Source: Megaleporinus macrocephalus (Eukaryota; Chordata; Actinopteri; Characiformes; Anostomidae). Taken from it: DNA of 64,000 nt. Under the pieces are notes generated by a model. The model made no database searches. It was given only the letters and a program-made list of their open reading frames with translations, and was not told where the DNA came from. The position numbers and the translations under genes are program-made. The stretch covers positions 31,857,907 through 31,921,906 of the forward strand of contig CM038728.1 in NCBI GenBank assembly GCA_021613375.1, written 5' to 3'. Shown piece by piece: positions 45,896 through 55,835 of this stretch. Positions within the stretch are counted from its first letter, which is position 1. The number at the start of each line of letters is the position of its first letter.

Positions 45896-46245
45896 TCAGA
45901 CGACATTAGCTCATGAAAATGAACAGGAACAACTCTCTGATGAGGAATTACAAACAAGGAGAATCATAAATATATTTTATGTTCTAGCAAATTTCCTATT
46001 CTATCCGGCTCATGTTCTTGTGCTGGTGGTTAGGTGAAGAGAGAAGCTGAAGTTCTGAGGTGACGTGGTTAGTAAGCTCGGCTGGTTATAACAAGCTTTT
46101 AGAAGCACTTAAAGTACAGTGGTCTTCAGAACTTTTGATAGAAAAGTTACAACCACAACACAACAGGGTGTCTGTTCTGCAGTTATCTGGGCAGACTTAC
46201 TGTAACAGAGGCAGCATGTCCACTCACAAAGCAGGAGTCACCAGC
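45896..46245. other. Single-copy DNA, no gene seen
   Basis: Nothing recognised. The 223-codon frame beginning here at 46060 runs into the next array and is not supported as a gene. Confidence 0.45.
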
Positions 46246-47942
46246 CAGTGGTCTCCCAGTGTCTGTGTGGAGTGTGTATGGTCTCCCAGTGTCTGTGTGG
46301 AGTGTGTATGGTCTCCCAGTGTCTGTGTGGAGTCTGTATGGTCTCCCAGTGTCTGTGTGGAGTGTGTATGGTCTCCCAGTGTCTGTGTGGAGTCTGTATG
46401 GTCTCCCAGTGTCTGTGTGGAGTCTGTATGGTCTCCCAGTGTCTGTGTGGAGCGTGTATGGTCTCCCAGTGTCTGTGTGGAGTCTGTATGGTCTCCCAGT
46501 GTCTGTGTGGAGTGTGTATGGTCTCCCAGTGTCTGTGTGGAGTCTGTATGGTCTCCCAGTGTCTGTGTGGAGTCTGTATGGTCTCCCAGTGTCTGTGTGG
46601 AGTGTGTACGGTCTCCCAGTGTCTGTGTGGAGTTTGTATGGTCTCCCAGTGTCTGTGTGGAGTTTGTACAGTCTCCCAGTGTCTGTGTGGAGTCTGTACG
46701 GTCTCCCAGTGTCTGTGTGGAGTTTGTATAGTCTCCCAGTGTCTGTGTGGAGTTTGTATGGTCTCCCAGTGTCTGTGTGGAGTTTGTATGGTCTCCCAGT
46801 GTCTTTGTGGAGTTTGTTTAGTCTCCCAGTGTCTGTGTGGAGTCTGTATGGTCTCCCAGTGTCTGTGTGGAGTCTGTACAGTCTCCCAGTGTCTGTGTGG
46901 AGTTCGTTTGGTCTCCCAGTGTCTGTGTGGAGTTTATAGGGTCTCCCAGTGTCTGTGTGGAGTCTGTATGGTCTCCCAGTGTCTGTGTGGAGTTTGTATG
47001 ATGTCCCAGTGTCTGTGTAGAGTCTGTATGGTCTCCCAGTGTCTGTGTGGAGTCTGTATGGTCTCCCAGTGTCTGTGTGGAGTTTGTATGGTCTCCCAGT
47101 GTCTGTGTGGAGTGTGTATGGTCTCCCAGTGTCTGTGTGGAGTTTGTATGGTCTCCCAGTGTCTGTGTGGAGTGTGTATGGTCTCCCAGTGTCTGTGTGG
47201 AGTTTGTACGGTCTCCCAGTGTCTGTGTGGAGTGTGTATGGTCTCCCAGTGTCTGTGTGGAGTCTGTATGGTCTCCGAGTATCTATGTGGAGTTTATATA
47301 GTCTACCAGTGTCTTTGTGAAATCTGGATGGTCTCCCAGTGTCTGTGTGGAGTTTGTATAGTCTCCCAGTGTCTGTGTGGAGTTTGTATGGTCTCCCAGT
47401 GTCTGTGTGGAGTTTGTATGGTCTTCCAGTGTCTGTGTGGAGTTTGTATGGTCTCCCAGTGTCTGTGTGGAGTTTGTATGGTCTCCCAGTGACTGTGTGA
47501 GGTTTGAATGGTCTCCCAGTGTCTGTGTGGAGTTTGTATGGTCTCCTAGTGTATGTGTTGAGTTTGTATGGTCTCCTAGTGTATGTGTGAAGACTGGTTG
47601 GTCTCCCAGTGTCTGTGTGGAGACTGGATGATCTCCCAGTGTCTGGATGGAGATTGCTTGGTCTCCCAGTGTCTGTGTGAAGTTTGTATGGTCTCCCAGT
47701 GTCTGTGTGAAGTTTGTATGGTCTCCCAGTGTCTGTGTGGAGTTTGTATGGTCTCCCAGTGTTTGTGTGGAGTTTGTATGGTCTCCCAGTGTCTGTGTGG
47801 AGTTTGTATGGTCTCCCAGTGTCTGTGTGAAGTTTGTATGGTCTCCCAGTGTCTGTGTGAAGTTTGTATGGTCTCCCAGTGTTTGTGTGGAGTTTGTATG
47901 GTCTCCCAGTGTCTATGTGGAGTCTGGATGGTCTCCCAGAGT
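46246..47942 (+). repeat. 30-bp satellite, forward array, about 56 copies
   Basis: The unit ctcccagtgtctgtgtggag plus a ten-base variable tail (tgtgtatggt, tctgtatggt, tttgtatggt) keeps a strict 30-base period. The right third is more divergent (ggagactggatgatct, ggatggagattgctt). Since 30 is divisible by three, three forward frames stay open with ten-residue repeats (such as Val-Ser-Gln-Cys-Leu-Cys-Gly-Val-Cys-Met). The same satellite is found reversed at 55.84-57.68 kb. Confidence 0.97.
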
Positions 47943-49057
47943 CGAATATTAACCACTGCTGTTACATGTTTACTTACCATTAGTTAACCATTATTGATGT
48001 AGCTCCTTAATTGTTGCTCATGTTAACAAATGCTTTATTTAATGTTAATTATGTCAACACATCATATGAAACAGTATTAATGAGGCAGTTATTTTGTGTT
48101 TATTTAACATTAATTAACCATAATAATGAATTACTTCATGTTTGTTAGTTAACGAAGTGCTATTACAAGACTATAAGAGTCTTGTGCTGCCTCATTATTC
48201 CACAGTTCCATAAACTAGATCTTCAATTAGCGTCTCTGTGATCTTTGATTTGAAAAATGTAAAGATATGCTCATATTTTGTATTTTACTGTGTTAGTATG
48301 GTTAAAATCACTGACACTTCTGCCTGTGGAGTTTCTGGTTGCCAGATATTCTCGATTAAAATGGAACAAATGGCCGTATTCAGTCAATTCTGATTCGACT
48401 GAGCAAAGCTGAGGTGGCTTTATTGGAAAGATCTCCTCTATGGAATAAATGTTGCCCTGAAACTCGGATGTTAAATTGCACTTTGGCATTATTTACTCAG
48501 GACGTGTTATAAATGATCAGTTTAAGCGCTCAGTGCATTTTCCCCTCCTCCTCTTCCTCCTCGTCTTCTTCTTTTTGGGTGTTTTTCCTGTTTTGAGCCC
48601 CCAGCCTGCTCTAATGGAAAGTGAAGTCCAGCCTCTCGGGCAGGAAAGCTCATTTATTTGATGTGCGGCTAATCTCCGGGTGAGGAGCTTTCCACCGCCC
48701 GATAAGGAGAGAAACGTTCAGCCACAACTAATAACTTTCTGCTCAATAGCAGAGCTCCTGAGTGACGGATCAAACAGAGGCAGGACGCCCTCTAGAAAAA
48801 CCTCAACCCCTCCAAACTACACAGCGCTGGATCCTCACGTAGACAGTTATTTACATAAACATTTATTTAAATATGTCTGAACCAAATATTGACTATGACA
48901 AGTAAATATTAGCAATGATTTAATAGATTTCATCTACACACATGCAAACTATCCACAATCTCCACTTTATCAGCTCCACTGACCATATAGAGGGTCAATT
49001 AGTATCACTTACCAGTAAATTAAAAATCCAGGACCAAAAACTGAATGTCCAGCTTTG
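47943..49057. other. Single-copy DNA, one repeat-like stretch
   Basis: At 47950-48170 ttaac/gttaa words recur (accattagttaaccattatt, taatgttaattatgtc), resembling an old interspersed element. At about 48480-48720 a unique segment may be regulatory (ggtgttttt...aaagctcatttatttgatg). No gene recognised. Confidence 0.35.
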
Positions 49058-49217
49058 TTGACCTCTGGTGTATCTACACATATTAGGCCACTATGATCAT
49101 TAAAGAACAGATTAATAAAGCAAACAGAGGACAGCTCCTATATGGCCCATATGGACAGTGAGTGTAGGAGGTGGTTTCAGTTTTGCGGCTAATAGGTGTA
49201 CATATACCAGAGGTCAA
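49058..49217. mobile_element. 160-bp MITE with inverted ends
   Basis: The left end ttgacctctggtgtatctac and acatattaggcc matches the reverse complement of the right end, which reads ttgacctctggtatatgtac and acctattagccgc. That is about 32 bases with roughly five mismatches. The interior, ggacagtgagtgtag and ggaggtggtttcagtttt, resembles part of the dispersed repeat at 57.69-57.9 kb. No target-site duplication was resolved. Confidence 0.65.
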
Positions 49218-49257
49218 CCTAACTAGACGTTGAACCAAAAGCTCAGCCTTCATTGAT

Positions 49258-49690
49258 CAGAAGTTCTTCTTGATAAGAAGATCAGCCATGATTTGGTCAA
49301 AAGATCAGTCCTAATTTGGTCAAAAGATCAGCCATGGTTTCATCAGAAGAAGGGCCTGGGTCTATCAGAAGGTCAGCCATAATTTGGTCAGAAGATCAGT
49401 CATGATTTAATCAGATGAAGGGCCTGGATCTATCAGAAGATCAGCCATGATTTGGTCAGACGATCAGCTATGATTTGGTCAGAAGATCAGCCATGATTCC
49501 ATCAGAAGATCAGCCATGATTTGGTCTGAAGATCAGCCATGATTTGGTCATAAGATCAGCCACAATTTGGTCAGATGATCAGCCATAATTTTGTCAGAAG
49601 ATCGGCCATAATTTGGTCAGAAGATCAGCCAAAATTTGATCAGAAGATCAGCTATGATTTAGTCAGAAGATCAGCCATAGTTGGTCCAAG
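49258..49690 (+). repeat. 23-bp minisatellite, first locus
   Basis: Unit ggtcagaagatcagccatga plus ttt, about 19 copies, with a longer variant (agaagaagggcctgggtcta) at 49340 and 49420. The same unit forms a second array at 50.70-52.00 kb in the same orientation. Confidence 0.93.
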
Positions 49691-50694
49691 AGCTGCTTTA
49701 ACACAAGCTTTATCAGTGAGTCTGACAGAGAAAACCAGGACCAGGTTGGGAAGCAGAGCAGTTGGTAGCATCAGGGATGGAAGTCCCCCAGCATAAGATA
49801 CGCCTCCGTCTTCTTTTCTCTCTCAATTAATCAATTAATTATATTTAATAAATCCAGAAACTGTAACTGGATCACTGCATATCTGGGATTTATTCCTCTG
49901 GAAACTTTCCACCACCGTCTCTGGTGCTGGATTACTGTTCAGTCTGTATTAAAATTCACTATAAAAATGTAAATATTTATGATTTTGGAGTAAAAAGATT
50001 AAAAGCTTTTGTGTGAGAGAAGTTCGTCCAGACTCATGGCAGAAGGTCCCCTCTAGCCTGTAACCATTATTTCAGTCCACTCCTTCTCTATTTCTCCTCC
50101 ATTCACCATCTCTCTCTGCCTGTTGTTCTCCATCACCGCCCCACCCAGCTGTAGAGACAGAAGGAGTGTGTGTGGGTTTTAGAGAGATAAATTAGCTCAG
50201 CAGAAGCTCCGAGGCAGTAACACACCTTCCTCTCGCGCCTGTGACAGGTGTGTTATCCCGCTCGGCCGCTGCGGGTTCAGCTCAGCGTCTCGCTCTGACA
50301 CGCTCGTCTTATTAACTGCACCCATCCACTTGTTTATGTCCCTCTGGCAGGAGCGCTGACGGACGTACAGAAACTGCTGCTTCGTCCAGTCTCTCTGTTA
50401 AAGGCCGAAGTCAGCAGCTCAAATCCATCCATCCACAGGTTTCTCCAAGATAAACGGGACAGACAGACTCCGGACCACCTGGGGCACCATTCGTCTGCCA
50501 GGTTTATGCTGCCCCGTGTTACGTTCAGTCGTTTGGATGTTAGATGTGGTGGTCATCAGAAACATTCAACAACCCCATGCTGTTGGCAGCGTTGACTGCG
50601 ACCAAGAGTTGGGAAGCCACCACACATATGCAACAAGAGGGTGCAGTGCTCAGTCTTGGGTCCTGCATGGATGGGAATGAACATCCTGTGGTTT
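49691..50694. other. Single-copy DNA between two 23-bp arrays
   Basis: No gene recognised. It is not obviously repetitive and separates two arrays of one family, so either an insertion split one array or the family expanded twice. Confidence 0.45.
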
Positions 50695-52003
50695 GTTCCT
50701 TTGGTCAGAAGACCAGCCACAAGTTGGTCAGAAGATCAGCCATGATTTGGTCAGACGATCAGCCAGGGTTTGGTCAGATGATCAGCCACAATTTGGTCAG
50801 AAGATCAGCCATGATTTGGTCAGACGATCAGCCAGGGTTTGGTCAGATGATCAGCCACAATTTGGTCAGAAGATCAGCTATGATTTGGTCAGATGATCAG
50901 CCACAATTTGGTCAGAAGATCAGCTATGATTTGGTCAGATGATCAGCCACAATTTGGTCAGAAGATCAGCTATGATTTGGTCAGAAGTTCAGCCACAATT
51001 TGGTTAGTTCAGCCACGATTTGGTCAGAAGATCAGCCACAATTTGGTCAGATTAACCATGATTTAGTCAGAAGATCAGTCATAATTTGGTCAGAAGATCA
51101 GCTACGATTTAGTCAGAAGATCAGCCATGGTTTGGTCAGAAGATCAGCCATAGTTTGGTCAGAAGATCAGCCATAAGTTGGTCAGAAGATCAGCTACGAT
51201 TTAGTCAGAAGATCAGCCATAGTTTGGTCTGAAGATTAGCCATGATTTGGTCAGAAGATCATTCATGATTTAGTCAGAAGATCAGCCACAATTTGGTCAG
51301 AAGATCAGCCACAATTTGGTCAGAAGATCAGCCATGATTTAGTCAGAATATCAGCCACAATTTGGTCAGAAGATCAGCCACAATTTGGTCAGAAGATCAG
51401 CCACAATTTGGTCAGAAGATCAGCCATGATTTAGTCAGAAGATCAGCCATAATTTGGTCAGAAGATCAGCCACAATTTGGTTAGATCAGCCACGATTTGC
51501 TCAGAAGTTCAGCCACGATTTGGTCAGAAGATCAGCCACAATTTGGTCAGATCAACCATGATTTAGTCAGAAGATCAGCCATAATTTGGTCAGATGATCA
51601 GCTACGATTTAGTCAGAAGATCAGCCCTAGTTTGGTCAGAAGATCAGCCACAATTTGGTCAGAAGATCAGCCATGATTTAGTCAGAAGATCAGCCATGAT
51701 TTGTCCAGAAGATCAGCCATGATTTGGTCAGAAGATCAGCCATGATTTGCTCAGAAGTTCAGCCACGATTTGGTTAGATCAGCCATGATTTGGTCAGAAG
51801 ATCAGCCACGATTTGGTCAGAAGATCAGCCATGATTTGGTCAGAAGATCAGCCATGATTTGCTCAGAAGTTCAGCCACGATTTGGTTAGATCAGCCATGA
51901 TTTGCTCAGAAGTTCAGCCACGATTTGGTCAAAAGATCTGCCATGATTTGGTCAGAAGATCAGCCACAAATTGGTTAGAAGATCAGCCACGATTTGCGAG
52001 TTA
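50695..52003 (+). repeat. 23-bp minisatellite, second locus, about 56 copies
   Basis: Same unit as at 49.26 kb (ggtcagaagatcagccatga, variants with ccacaattt and ctatgattt). Some units lose about six bases (ggttagatcagccacgattt) and these short units recur, showing block duplication. Three-unit blocks near 50.74-50.95 kb are repeated. Confidence 0.95.
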
Positions 52004-52009
52004 CTTGCT

Positions 52010-52200
52010 CACGTAGGGTTGGTTTGGATATCTTTTTTCCCCTTAATAAATAATATCATCATAAAAAAAACTGCTTTTTGTGTTAAGTCAGGTTATCTCT
52101 GTCTGATATTGAAATTTCTTGAGATTGAGACATTTAAGTGTGACGAATGTATAAAAACAAAGGCAATCTGTAGGGGGCAAATACTTTTCACAGTACTGTA
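52010..52200 (-). mobile_element. DNA transposon end fragment
   Basis: The right edge, gtagggggcaaatacttttc and acagtactgta, and the interior (ccccttaataaataatatca, tcaggttatctctgtctgat, cttgagattgagacattt) match the terminal region of a common fish DNA transposon whose other strand begins tacagt...aaaagtatttgccccct. It runs up against the 23-bp array on its left, so it is truncated there. Confidence 0.65.
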
Positions 52201-52884
52201 TACATATATAGACGCCGTGTTGTCTGTTGTTGATTATCTGAGGTCATACTCTGCCTATTGGAGCGGTCAAGATCTGCCTGTAAACAAATACAGATATACT
52301 GAGACATGCTGAGTTCTCAAGACTGAACTGGTTATAATTTCCTCACTACTCGACCAACATTCACCAGATTTGTTTTGCTACAATCTTCAGACGTACAGCA
52401 ATCTAGCGTGGCTGCACTGAAGCTCTCACTAGATTTGACTTCTGTTTTATAACTGTGTTGGTTCTGTCTGGCTGGCTGGCTGTCCGGAGCAGCAGGACAC
52501 GTTAAAGACATTAAAGACAGAGCTTAGCCGAGAGCTCCAGTACAAACACAATCACATCCACCAGGAAATCCATTAGCGTGTGAGTCACTTCTAAACACGC
52601 GGTAAACAACAAAGTAAGGAGCTTGAGTTCGGCCTTCTGTTTGCCATCTTCTCGTTTAAATGTTCCCGTTCCACCCTAAACACACACTCTTCTACAAACT
52701 GATATTAGACACAACTCCTAGTATTACATCTAACTTTCATAATTAAACAAATTACTGCAAATCTAGCAAGCTAGCTCAATACTACAGCATTTATTATTTA
52801 GCCCACTTCAAGCTCACCGGTTTTCTTAAAGATCTGACTCTGATAATGACGTCCAAACACCCCTACAGCACCATTATAGAGATA
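52201..52884. other. Single-copy DNA, no gene seen
   Basis: Nothing recognised. Confidence 0.45.
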
Positions 52885-53475
52885 GTGGTTCTGTCTCAAA
52901 CCCTAGTGAGTGTGTAAGTAGGCTGTCTAGGTAGCAGCTGTGTAAGTATCAGTGTTCTCTCCTCATCTCTCCTCATAAAACAGATTACTGAGACGCTCTA
53001 GTTAGAGACAGACTGCGTCACGGCTTGTTCCCGCCCACTGCAGCAGTCGACCGGTGGTTTAGCTGGTTGCTAAGCTACCAGCAGGCTATCCAAAACAATA
53101 ACCCGAGGCTTAAAAATCAGCTAGCATAAATGCTAATGGAAAAAAGTTAATAAAATACTGTTTTGTGTGATTATATGACAAGAAACACATTAAAACTCCA
53201 GAGAGACTCAAAATAACTCACATTTGAAGATGACTTCTCCGCTAGCAGCTCTGTTTTTGTCCGCCATGTTGGAAAAAAGTTCTGTTGCATCATGGGATTG
53301 TCTTAGCGGCTGAGGAAGTGCTTGATGCTTCCTTAAATTTAGGTCTAAATAAGGTTCCTCAGTAGCAGCATGTTTAAGGTATGTAAGAATTGGGACAGTC
53401 TACATGTCGGGAGCGCATACTATGACGTAAACTGCTGCCCATGTAGGAGCTCAGTAGGATTTGAGACAGACCCAA
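52885..53475. mobile_element. MITE with inverted ends, about 590 bp
   Basis: Left end ggttctgtctcaaaccctag and tgag; right end, reverse complemented, gggtctgtctcaaatcctac and tgag. About 24 bases match with a few differences. No transposase frame lies between. Superfamily not determined. Confidence 0.6.
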
Positions 53476-53516
53476 CATGATAGCTCTGTGTGAAGCTTGG
53501 ATCAAACCACTGTTGA

Positions 53517-53906
53517 CTTCATGGGGGGAGAGGAAGTCCCCACTCTGATGGCCAGGTTTACGGAGGAGAGCTAGCCAAGGACGGCGCCGAAGCTCCCGCT
53601 GCCACTCCCGCTGCCACCCGGGGGCCCAGCGTTCGGGCTTTTCGGCCGTCCGCTATCTCCGTTGAGAGGGCCGTCGCCACCGCCGCTGTTGAGAAGGCCG
53701 AGCCAACGGTCTTCGCTGCCGAGAGGGCCGAGCCAGTGGCCTCCGCCACCACTGTCAAGAGAGTTGCCATGGCTAGCGCCACAGCCTCCAAGAGCGCCTG
53801 GGAGCGGAAACAGAGGAATCGGCGAAACCAACACCTTGCAGAGCCCACGGGGCGCAGCAACTCCCTCACACCTGAAGACGGGCTATATACACTTGCAGCT
53901 CATTAG
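53517..53906 (+). other. GC-rich open frame of uncertain nature
   Basis: A frame open for about 129 codons between stops at 53514 and 53904 has strong GC content in third positions. It reads as Ala-rich repeats with charged blocks (VEKAEPTVFAAERAEPVAS) and a basic tail (SAWERKQRNRRNQHLAEP). The first ATG is only at 53769, so the upper part would need an upstream exon or another start. A CpG-rich core at 53.57-53.86 kb leaves both strands open (the minus strand has 103 codons), so chance is possible. It could also be a retrotransposon fragment. No domain recognised. Confidence 0.25.
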
Positions 53907-53981
53907 CACAGGTGTACATAGACCCCTGACGTCATTGATGGTGACATCATTGCTGTCATTGTTGGTTCTACACTGTCTGTG

Positions 53982-54067
<86 letters not shown>
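53982..54067 (+). repeat. (GATA)n microsatellite
   Basis: About 21 perfect GATA units. It is directly followed by a LINE-tail-like sequence. Confidence 0.98.
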
Positions 54068-54068
<1 letters not shown>

Positions 54069-54125
54069 CTTTATTGATCCCTTTGGGAGGGTTCCCTCAG
54101 GGAAATTAAGATTCCAGTAGCATCA
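54066..54125 (-). mobile_element. LINE-tail-like fragment
   Basis: atctttattgatccctttgg and ctcagggaaatt are the reverse complement of an aatttccct...ggatcaataaag type of LINE end, like the one at 33340-33395. The adjacent GATA repeat probably grew from its terminal short tandem tail. Confidence 0.55.
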
Positions 54126-55564
54126 CAATAAATCACAATAATAATATGTAACCTTGCTTATCACTAATAAACCTTCCATACGGATCATAACATACCTCCT
54201 GAGTCCGAAACGTTACACATGCTCTGTGGCAGGCATATTAAACATGCCCAGGTAGAGATCATCTCAATTATGGGTCAAGTTGAAGAGCCGTAGGTTAGGG
54301 TTAGGTTAGGGTTAGGTAACTTCTCACCCGGACGTTCTCGTTATGGGCTCTCGGTGTGAAATTAGCTGGGGCCCCTGTTTCCCTCTGCTGAAGAGAAGTG
54401 CTGAGGGGGGTTTGTAGTTTTGCCTGATTGGCACATACTGACCCTAATCACCCAATTCAGCGGCGCAAACTCTTAAAAACAAATCTAATTGCCGCAGGCT
54501 TCGTTTATTTAATTAGAATTATGCTGAGGACCATTATGCCCACTTCAGCTTAGCCTGCGGTCAACCTAGCAGCGCGAGACTTCCGCGCCCATCTTGATTT
54601 TTAAGGCTCTTTTCCCGCTATTTGACTTTCAAATCGTAACTCATTTTCCAGTCAAGCAACAAAACAAAAAAAAAAAAAAAAAAGAGGAAGAAGAAGGAGG
54701 AGGGAAAATAACCCGTGTTCAGCGTTGTTAGTTTAGCTTGATTGGTTTTCTTCACAGTTGAGCAACCTCTGAGATTCGTCAAACAGAGAGTGCACTCAAA
54801 TTGCCTCGTAAATAAAGAGCCCTAATAGAATTAATGTTTTCATTTCTCACAGGTCTGCGCAATAATGGGAGTAAACGCTGCGGGGTGAAGCTCGGGGTTT
54901 GTTTTGGTTTGTTACTGTCGGCGGGCCAGACTTCCCAGGACTTCAATTTCCCTCCTTGTTTCTTGGGGACTCCCGTAATCGTGGGATCCTGCGGCTCGTA
55001 TTTAATCTCCGCTCTCTCATGTGCAGATGTTTCCGAGGCTGACTCCGGTTCCTCTCACGCTTTCCTGCCTGTCGTTTTTGATCCAGCTGTCCTGCTAAGC
55101 CTGTTCAGATGGAGAGAAAAGTCAAAAGTGAAGCATGGAATTAGCGCCGGCGTCTCCGGGCCGAGCCGTGTTCGGTGAAATACGAAGGCAGAGCGGTGTG
55201 AAATAGAGGCCGGCATGGCCTCGCTTTAGAAACCTCGGCTGACCTCAGGAGGCATCAGTGTCAGTCTTTGTGTGGAGGACGGGATGGGATTTCTCGTTTG
55301 GAGGTTCAGATTTCAGAAGTTCGGCTCCATACGGTCGGAGTGAAAGCGAAGCGAGGAAAACGGATGATTCAAAGGACAGACGCCGGAGGAGCCCGCCAGG
55401 TTATATAAGCTTAAGGTCAGGAAAAGGTTCGGAGCTGTAATTTGATTAGAGCTCATCAGGAACCTTGAGAGAACTCTCTCGACATGTGGTCTATAAGTGG
55501 TGTAGAATCTGTGCATCATCTATTGTGAAGTTCTTTGGGGGGTTTTGAAAGCTTTTCATTGGCA
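54126..55564. promoter_or_regulatory. Single-copy DNA with candidate conserved elements
   Basis: Three non-repetitive parts look enhancer-like: 54330-54640 (cgtttatttaattagaatta, cacccaattcagcggcgc), 54800-55150 and 55180-55440. A short telomere-like motif (54291-54317) and an A-run (54666-54684) lie between. The 114-codon frame at 54834-55178 has no recognised domain. Conservation not tested. Confidence 0.3.
54291..54317 (+). repeat. Short telomere-like repeat
   Basis: taggttagggttaggttagg then gttaggt: about four TTAGGG-like units, two of them one base short. Confidence 0.65.
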
Positions 55565-55625
55565 GTGGTAACTAACCCTCTCCTGGAGGTCCACCTTCCT
55601 GCAGAGCCTAGTTCCAGCGACCATC
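55565..55625. mobile_element. Short dispersed-repeat fragment
   Basis: ctctcctggaggtccacctt and cctgcagagcctagttccag match a short repeat I know from fish genomes. The piece at 35108-35180 appears to be its continuation in another copy. Confidence 0.5.
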
Positions 55626-55671
55626 TGCCTCACTGCTACAGCTATTTAGCTTCTTCAGAAGGCTGTGGCTG

Positions 55672-55672
<1 letters not shown>

Positions 55673-55718
<46 letters not shown>

Positions 55719-55775
55719 TATGTTATACTTATATAGCACCTTACACATACCCAAGAGCACTTTACAATTTAGGGA

Positions 55776-55826
<51 letters not shown>

Positions 55827-55827
55827 T
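55673..55827 (+). repeat. Two (TAA)n tracts around a dispersed fragment
   Basis: TAA tracts at about 55673-55716 and 55778-55827 enclose tatagcaccttacacatacc and gagcactttacaattt, a short sequence common in fish interspersed repeats. The second tract touches the inverted 30-bp array. Confidence 0.9.
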
Positions 55828-55835
55828 AAAGAAGA

